Shown piece after piece: positions 5,939 to 9,030 of a stretch of DNA of 9,030 nt (the stretch's first letter is position 1; every line of letters begins with the position of its first letter). A program made the translations under genes and the position numbers. Origin of the DNA: Betaproteobacteria bacterium (lineage in GTDB: Bacteria; Pseudomonadota; Gammaproteobacteria; Burkholderiales; SG8-39); the NCBI GenBank assembly GCA_011391185.1, contig JAABRB010000123.1, positions 1 through 9,030 on the forward strand, read 5' to 3'. The notes under the pieces were generated by a model. The model saw only the letters and a program-made list of their open reading frames with translations. It had not been told where the DNA came from and ran no database searches.

Positions 5939-7021
5939 TCAATCGACGCCGCGGCTATCTCCGACCCGCGGCTGGGCCATGCGGCTCGCCAGCCGCATGA
6001 AGTGGCGTCGGAACTCCTCGTCGGACCACCCTCCGTAGCCCGGATCCTGGTTTCCCTCGAAGACCTGTGCGATCTCGGCCCAGTCTTTCTCGTCCAGGAT
6101 GTCGAGCGCCATCGGCAGTAGCGTGCGCTCCTCGGTTTCCAAATGGTCCCAGACATGTGCCCGGAAGTTGTCGAGTGCCGCGCCGAGGGCGGCGAGCGCG
6201 GCATCATCGCCGCGCGCACCCGCCGCACAGACTGTGAAGGCGGTCTGCAAGGCAGACACCAGTGCGTACTCCTGCCGGTGCTGCGCTTCAAGGCTGGTGA
6301 GCAGGGCGCTGACGCGGTCGCCGCGCGCGCGCAGTAGACGGTGCAGCGACTGCTCTTCCTTCGGGTGGTGCAGTCGCTGCGGAAAATCGTGCACGTAGCG
6401 CAGCATGAGCTCGAAGCCGTCGCGGTCGAAGCCGCTCGCGTTCTCACTGCGCGCATGTGCGACCAGCTGCGTCATGCCCTGCATGATCGCGGCCAGAGAG
6501 CGGTGCTCGTCCAGGATCAGGGCGCAGGCACGGCTCGCTTCGGCATGCGGGTCGGTAGCTTCCACTCGCGTGATCAGCACCGGAACATCCGCCTCCCGCA
6601 ACACCTTTGCGGTCAGCGACGACCGGAACAGCGCGCGCAGCCCGGTGACCGCGTGCGAGGCCATCACGATCAAGTCGCAACCGTGCTCGCGGGCCGCGCG
6701 CACGATCGCATCGGCCGGCTGTTCGCTCGGCACGCCGAGTGTGTCGTACGTCACGCCGCGCGCCTGCGCGTACGCGCCGGCTTTGGCCATTAGCGAACTT
6801 GCGCGCAACTGGGCCTGTGCGTCGGCGTCGCGCGCGAACGCGAGCGGTTTTCCGCCCTCCATGCGGTGCGAGCGCTCGGCGGCGCGCATCGCCGCATAGT
6901 CGGGCACGACGTGACAGAAGGTCACTTTCGCTCTCAGCGTCTGCGCCAGGTTCACGGCGCAGGTGACGTTGCCCATCGACAGCTCCGTGCTGTCGAGTGG
7001 CACGAGCAAATGCACGTACAT
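5939..7021 (-). CDS. Universal stress protein domain fused to a hemerythrin-like HHE domain
   Basis: This 360-residue protein combines two domains. Residues 1-152 are UspA-like: MYVHLLVPLDSTELS at the N terminus, a long helical middle, then DLIVMASHAVTGLRALFRSSLTAKVL and VPVLI. In ATP-binding Usp proteins the loop is G-x2-G-x9-G-S/T. Here the first Gly is Ala124 and the final G-S is replaced by R-S-S, so nucleotide binding is doubtful. Residues 165-310 are hemerythrin-like: EH at 172-173, LHHPKEE at 217-223, QHRQE at 247-251 and HVWDHLETEE at 289-298, which supply a full set of His and Glu ligands for a diiron site sensing or binding O2, NO or iron. The start is ATG 7021 with GGAG 6 bases upstream. 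A longer reading from 7243 adds a low-complexity, Arg-rich stretch without family character. An FNR/ANR-like box lies upstream at 7098-7115. Confidence 0.9.
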   Translation of the reverse strand: MYVHLLVPLDSTELSMGNVTCAVNLAQTLRAKVTFCHVVPDYAAMRAAERSHRMEGGKPLAFARDADAQAQLRASSLMAKAGAYAQARGVTYDTLGVPSEQPADAIVRAAREHGCDLIVMASHAVTGLRALFRSSLTAKVLREADVPVLITRVEATDPHAEASRACALILDEHRSLAAIMQGMTQLVAHARSENASGFDRDGFELMLRYVHDFPQRLHHPKEEQSLHRLLRARGDRVSALLTSLEAQHRQEYALVSALQTAFTVCAAGARGDDAALAALGAALDNFRAHVWDHLETEERTLLPMALDILDEKDWAEIAQVFEGNQDPGYGGWSDEEFRRHFMRLASRMAQPRVGDSRGVD

Positions 7022-7071
7022 GGTGGACTCCGACCCGGTGCGCCACCCGCCCTGAGATGCGCGGTGACGAA

Positions 7072-7077
7072 ACGGTA
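7072..7077 (-). promoter_or_regulatory. Possible extended -10 element of the Usp-hemerythrin gene
   Basis: The minus strand reads TGC-TACCGT, an extended -10 (TGn) joined to a hexamer that keeps the most conserved T, A and final T. If it is the -10, the start of transcription falls near 7065, which places the palindrome at 7098-7115 close to -41.5, the class II activator position. This agreement in geometry is the only support. Confidence 0.35.
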
Positions 7078-7097
7078 GCAGCAGGAGTATCGCCGTT

Positions 7098-7115
7098 CTT
7101 TGACACAGGACAAAG
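7098..7115. promoter_or_regulatory. FNR/ANR/DNR-like binding site upstream of the Usp-hemerythrin gene
   Basis: CTTTGACACAGGACAAAG is an imperfect palindrome whose core TTGAC-N4-GACAA resembles the FNR-family consensus TTGAT-N4-ATCAA, with extra flanking symmetry (CTTTG/CAAAG). Usp and hemerythrin-like genes are often under oxygen- or NO-responsive FNR/DNR control in proteobacteria, so the location fits. The central part of each half-site deviates from consensus, hence moderate confidence. Confidence 0.45.
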
Positions 7116-7514
7116 CAAGTCGCGCTGGAACGGGCGGGGGCCGCCCCGAACTGGGCTTCGGGCCCGGGCGAAGCCGAGTGAACCATGTCGCCGCAATGCG
7201 ACGCCAGGCGCGCCCATCGGCAGGATTCGCAGCGCGGTCGCACTGTCTCACACGGCCGCGGCGAGCTGCCGCTCGAGCTGGTCCAGCGTCCGGTAGCAGG
7301 GCAGAGGGAAGAAAGAGCCCACGGGCGCCTTATCTACCGTGCCTAGGCCGGACCGTCGCGTCGTGCCGGCGCCGCTCGATCCAGCGCTTGGATGTCCCTG
7401 TGGATCTGGCAACTACTGCATTGGTCCGCGCGGTGGCATCAATTGCGTTACGTCTGGCGGGAACAAGAGCTACGTGCCGCGGTGAACAAAGAGAACGACC
7501 CAAGGGAGTGCGTG
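7116..7514. other. Intergenic region between the Usp-hemerythrin and HEPN-like genes
   Basis: This stretch of about 400 bases has no well-supported gene. It contains a stem-loop GGCTTCG (7154-7160) / CGAAGCC (7169-7175) with an 8-base loop and no T run. A minus-strand frame ending at TGA 7248-7250 reads ...APVGSFFPLPCYRTLDQLE and then RQLAAAV, with high third-position GC, and may be the tail of a decayed gene. A plus-strand extension of the next gene back to ATG 7392 adds a Trp/Arg-rich segment and is not favoured. Confidence 0.45.
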
Positions 7515-8120
7515 ATGATCGAACCCCAGGAATTCTCCAAGGCAACCATCACCGGGACAATCGATGCCATCGAACAAGGCGATAGGATGAGAGCCTACGG
7601 CACAGTCACCTCGAAGCAGTTGAGCGATGCCCAGGTAGCCATTGGGCTACCCTCAACGTTCGCGGCCCACCTTTTGAGCGAGGACGACGACTGGTCGTTT
7701 ATCATCAAGCTGCACGCCCTGATCGAAGCCGCGCTGACGCGGGCGCTCTCTGAACACTTCCGTGCAACACCAGCGGAGGAAGAGGTATTCGCGCGAATGA
7801 GCGTGGGCGGAGCAAACGGCAAGGTGCGCCTCGCACGGGCGGCCGGGCTCATAGACGCAGGCTCCGCGCAATTCTTGAGCCGGCTTTCCAAGTACCGCAA
7901 CGAGATGGTCCACCGAATCGATAACGTCTACTTCGATCTGGAGAAGCACGTCGGGTTGCTCGACGCCAATGCGCAGCGCGACCTTGCCAGCGTGCTAGCC
8001 CTTCACATCGACGAAGCGGGCGCGATGACGAACCTGCTGGACAACCCGCGCTTCGCGTTCATCGGCGCTGGGCTCCACGTCTTGGAACGGCTGGTCGGCA
8101 GCAAAGCTCCAACGCCCTGA
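7515..8120 (+). CDS. Uncharacterised protein with a HEPN-like RN-x3-H motif
   Basis: I do not recognise a named family. The 201-residue product appears cytosolic and mostly helical. Its middle contains DDWSFIIKLHALIEAALTRALSEHF (59-82), then KVRLARAAGLID (103-114), and LSRLSKYRNEMVHRID (121-136), where R128-N129-x3-H133 fits the R-N/D-x3-5-H signature of HEPN-fold proteins, many of which are RNases in toxin, defence or stress systems. The helix-loop-helix order before the motif also fits, and resembles the MltR/DUF4145 style of HEPN-like proteins. The start at ATG 7515 is chosen because AAGGGAG lies 6 bases upstream (7502-7508); GTG 7512 is possible. The upstream in-frame ATG at 7392 has no such site. 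No partner antitoxin is seen nearby; the next gene is a small membrane protein. Function is not claimed. Confidence 0.7.
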   Translation: MIEPQEFSKATITGTIDAIEQGDRMRAYGTVTSKQLSDAQVAIGLPSTFAAHLLSEDDDWSFIIKLHALIEAALTRALSEHFRATPAEEEVFARMSVGGANGKVRLARAAGLIDAGSAQFLSRLSKYRNEMVHRIDNVYFDLEKHVGLLDANAQRDLASVLALHIDEAGAMTNLLDNPRFAFIGAGLHVLERLVGSKAPTP

Positions 8121-8218
8121 CACCGCGTGCCCACGGTGCTACGTTACCGGACGGTCGCGGCGCCAGCGCTGTCGTACCATGACAGCCGATCCAATCACGC
8201 TTTCAGAAGGGAGGGGGA

Positions 8219-8425
8219 ATGGACAACGACGCGGGCTGTACCCTGATCAAGTCGATCGACCAGCACAGCACGAACCTCCTGACGTTCGCGAGGGCGTTCG
8301 AGGATTACTCTGCCGCGTCCAGTCGGCACGCCTCTCGCCTCGCCTGGGCGACTTGGGCTCTCGTCGGCGTTATAGTCGTCCTCGCGATCGTTGCCGGTGT
8401 GCAGGTCTACATCGCCGTTCGCTGA
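8219..8425 (+). CDS. Small single-pass membrane protein, function unknown
   Basis: The gene encodes 68 residues with a very strong ribosome binding site (GGGAGG at 8209-8214, directly before the ATG). Residues 1-42 are polar and partly helical (KSIDQHSTNLLTFARAFEDY). Residues 43-66 form one hydrophobic span (WATWALVGVIVVLAIVAGVQ and a few more), ending two residues before the C terminus. This is a tail-anchored layout with the N-terminal part probably in the cytosol. It follows the HEPN-like gene by 98 bases on the same strand, so the two may be cotranscribed. Compact proteins of this layout are common in proteobacteria without assigned roles. I recognise no family. Confidence 0.65.
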   Translation: MDNDAGCTLIKSIDQHSTNLLTFARAFEDYSAASSRHASRLAWATWALVGVIVVLAIVAGVQVYIAVR

Positions 8426-8449
8426 ACCCTCGCTCTCTCACAGGCCGCC

Positions 8450-8466
8450 AGGACCGAACGGGTCCT
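8450..8466 (+). terminator. Weak terminator-like hairpin after the small membrane protein gene
   Basis: AGGACC and GGTCCT form a 6-bp stem around GAACG, 24 bases past the stop codon. It is followed by TCCGGTG rather than a T run, so intrinsic termination is uncertain. Confidence 0.3.
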
Positions 8467-8498
8467 TCCGGTGCAATCTCCCCTCGCGGGTAACCCCT

Positions 8499-8585
8499 CT
8501 CCGGAACCCTCCCGCATGCCGCTCATGAAGCGGAGGGGAAGGCTGCAGGAGGGTTGCTTACCAGCCCGATTCGATCGTTCCGGAG
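8499..8585. repeat. Nested inverted repeats, possible structured RNA or decayed mobile-element end
   Basis: CTCCGGAAC (8499-8507) is the exact complement of GTTCCGGAG (8577-8585). Inside, AACCCTCC (8505-8512) pairs with GGAGGGTT (8548-8555), continuing as GCA/TGC and GCC/GGC with one mismatch and one bulge, and an alternative CCGCT/AGCGG hairpin (8519-8533) sits in the apex. The base AAC of the outer arm is shared, giving two alternative folds. I checked for group II intron domain V and attC-type cores and found neither clearly. Confidence 0.45.
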
Positions 8586-8935
8586 CCCGTGTCGTGGGCG
8601 AGCCGCCTCTTACGGGAGAGCCGGGTTTACGCGATACCTCGGTGCACAGTCCGCGGCGCCGGGTGTAGCCGTCATGTCAGCGCCCCGCGTTGTCGCGAGC
8701 GGTGTCGGTGTTCTCTCGCTTGCGGCCCATGCAGGCCCATTGGTATCGCCAGGGGTGCGGCCGACGCTGCCAGGGGAAAAGCGAAACCCATTCACCTGGG
8801 CAGGGTGGAAGTCGGTCGCAGGAACCGATCCTCTTTCGGGGCCCACCCAGATTAATCCGAAGTTCCTTCCGCGGCCGGGCGAGTTTGCCGTTGCGTGACA
8901 AGAACTTGGCGTGATACCGGGGTTGCGGCTTGTGT

Positions 8936-9030
8936 CTACAGCGGGATCTGCTCGATGAGTTCGAGTGCGCGGCGCTGTTTGGCGTTGGGCGTGGTGAGGA
9001 TCTCGAACGTCGGCGCTTCGGGCCCGGCCT
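8936..9030 (-). CDS. C-terminal 30 residues of a gene running in from the right edge, possibly a transposase
   Basis: A minus-strand frame enters from the right edge and ends at TAG 8936-8938. The visible product is AGPEAPTFEILTTPNA followed by KQRRALELIEQIPL. Almost all codons end in G or C, which supports real coding. The phrase T-T-P-N-A-K-Q-R-R-A-L-E-L resembles the C-terminal tails I associate with IS4/IS1634-type DDE transposases (a Thr-Pro-x-x-x-Q-x-R-A-x-x-L-L pattern), but 30 residues recalled without a search are weak evidence. If it is a transposase, an insertion-sequence end should lie within roughly 100 bases to the left of 8936, next to the repeat-rich stretch. Confidence 0.5.
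   Translation of the reverse strand, partial: AGPEAPTFEILTTPNAKQRRALELIEQIPL

Larger units (their letters stand above)
8426..8935. other. Gene-poor region rich in inverted repeats
   Basis: These 510 bases contain no convincing gene. The plus-strand frame 8674-8898 has an Ala/Val/Gly-rich start but no ribosome binding site and no family resemblance, and minus-strand frames are Arg/Pro-rich. A stem AGGACC/GGTCCT lies 22 bases after the small membrane protein. A dense set of nested inverted repeats fills 8488-8585. An imperfect CTGCC/GGCAG stem with inner pairing lies near 8768-8803. The right part is next to a gene end that may belong to an insertion sequence, but no terminal inverted repeat can be defined with one end visible. 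Confidence 0.5.

Noticed and set aside
5690..6038. Open plus-strand frame without start codon after tctA
   Set aside because: No ATG, GTG or TTG start, mixed codon use in its second half, and overlap with the well-supported Usp-hemerythrin gene.
7022..7243. N-terminal extension of the Usp-hemerythrin protein from an upstream ATG
   Set aside because: The added stretch is Arg/Ser-rich without family character and covers the promoter-like signals; ATG 7021 has GGAG at proper distance and begins with the usual Usp N terminus.
7392..7514. Upstream start of the HEPN-like gene at ATG 7392
   Set aside because: No ribosome binding site there, while ATG 7515 has AAGGGAG six bases upstream; the extra 41 residues look non-coding.
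8499..8660. Group II intron end or integron attC site as explanation of the inverted repeats
   Set aside because: No domain V with its GNRA loop and AGC triad, and no paired R-Y-Y-Y-A-A-C and G-T-T-R-R-R-Y cores could be placed.
8554..8898. Plus-strand open frame in the right intergenic region
   Set aside because: No ribosome binding site at any of its starts and no recognisable motif; it overlaps the inverted repeats. A small secreted protein from ATG 8674 cannot be fully excluded.
7157..9028. Shared TTCGGGCCCGG string near 7157 and 9017
   Set aside because: Short GC-rich match, one copy in an intergenic stem and the other inside a coding end; likely chance.

Overview
The window is GC-rich and looks like a betaproteobacterial chromosome, most likely Burkholderiales or a relative. 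The main reason is a Bug/TctC-type periplasmic solute-binding protein together with TctB and TctA, an arrangement greatly expanded in that group. High third-position GC and strong Shine-Dalgarno sequences fit this. No species can be named from the sequence alone.

Left part (1-5683) is a transport-plus-catabolism cluster. On the minus strand, in transcription order, lie an alpha/beta hydrolase resembling 2,6-dihydroxypseudooxynicotine hydrolase, a cupin with a complete His-Glu-His metal set, a secreted TctC/Bug binding protein, a RidA-like protein that lacks the family's key Arg, and the start of a YciI-like protein cut by the window edge. On the plus strand, diverging from the hydrolase, are tctB and tctA. 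Together they suggest uptake of a carboxylated compound through a tripartite tricarboxylate transporter, followed by ring or chain cleavage; the substrate is unknown. A two-block module (GTTTCATTGGAC, 14 bases, CGTGTGAT on the minus strand) occurs in front of both the hydrolase and the cupin with identical spacing. It is probably a shared promoter or operator and is the strongest unexplained signal in the window.

Middle part (5684-7514): a minus-strand gene encodes a universal stress protein domain fused to a hemerythrin-like HHE domain. An FNR/ANR-like palindrome with a well-placed extended -10 lies upstream. The intergenic region on its far side holds a possible gene remnant.

Right part (7515-9030): an unnamed plus-strand protein with a HEPN-like RN-x3-H motif, then a 68-residue protein with one C-terminal membrane segment. 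Next come about 500 bases without a convincing gene but with strong nested inverted repeats. Last is the C-terminal end of a minus-strand gene that enters from the right edge, perhaps a transposase. No tRNA, rRNA, CRISPR array or complete mobile element was seen.
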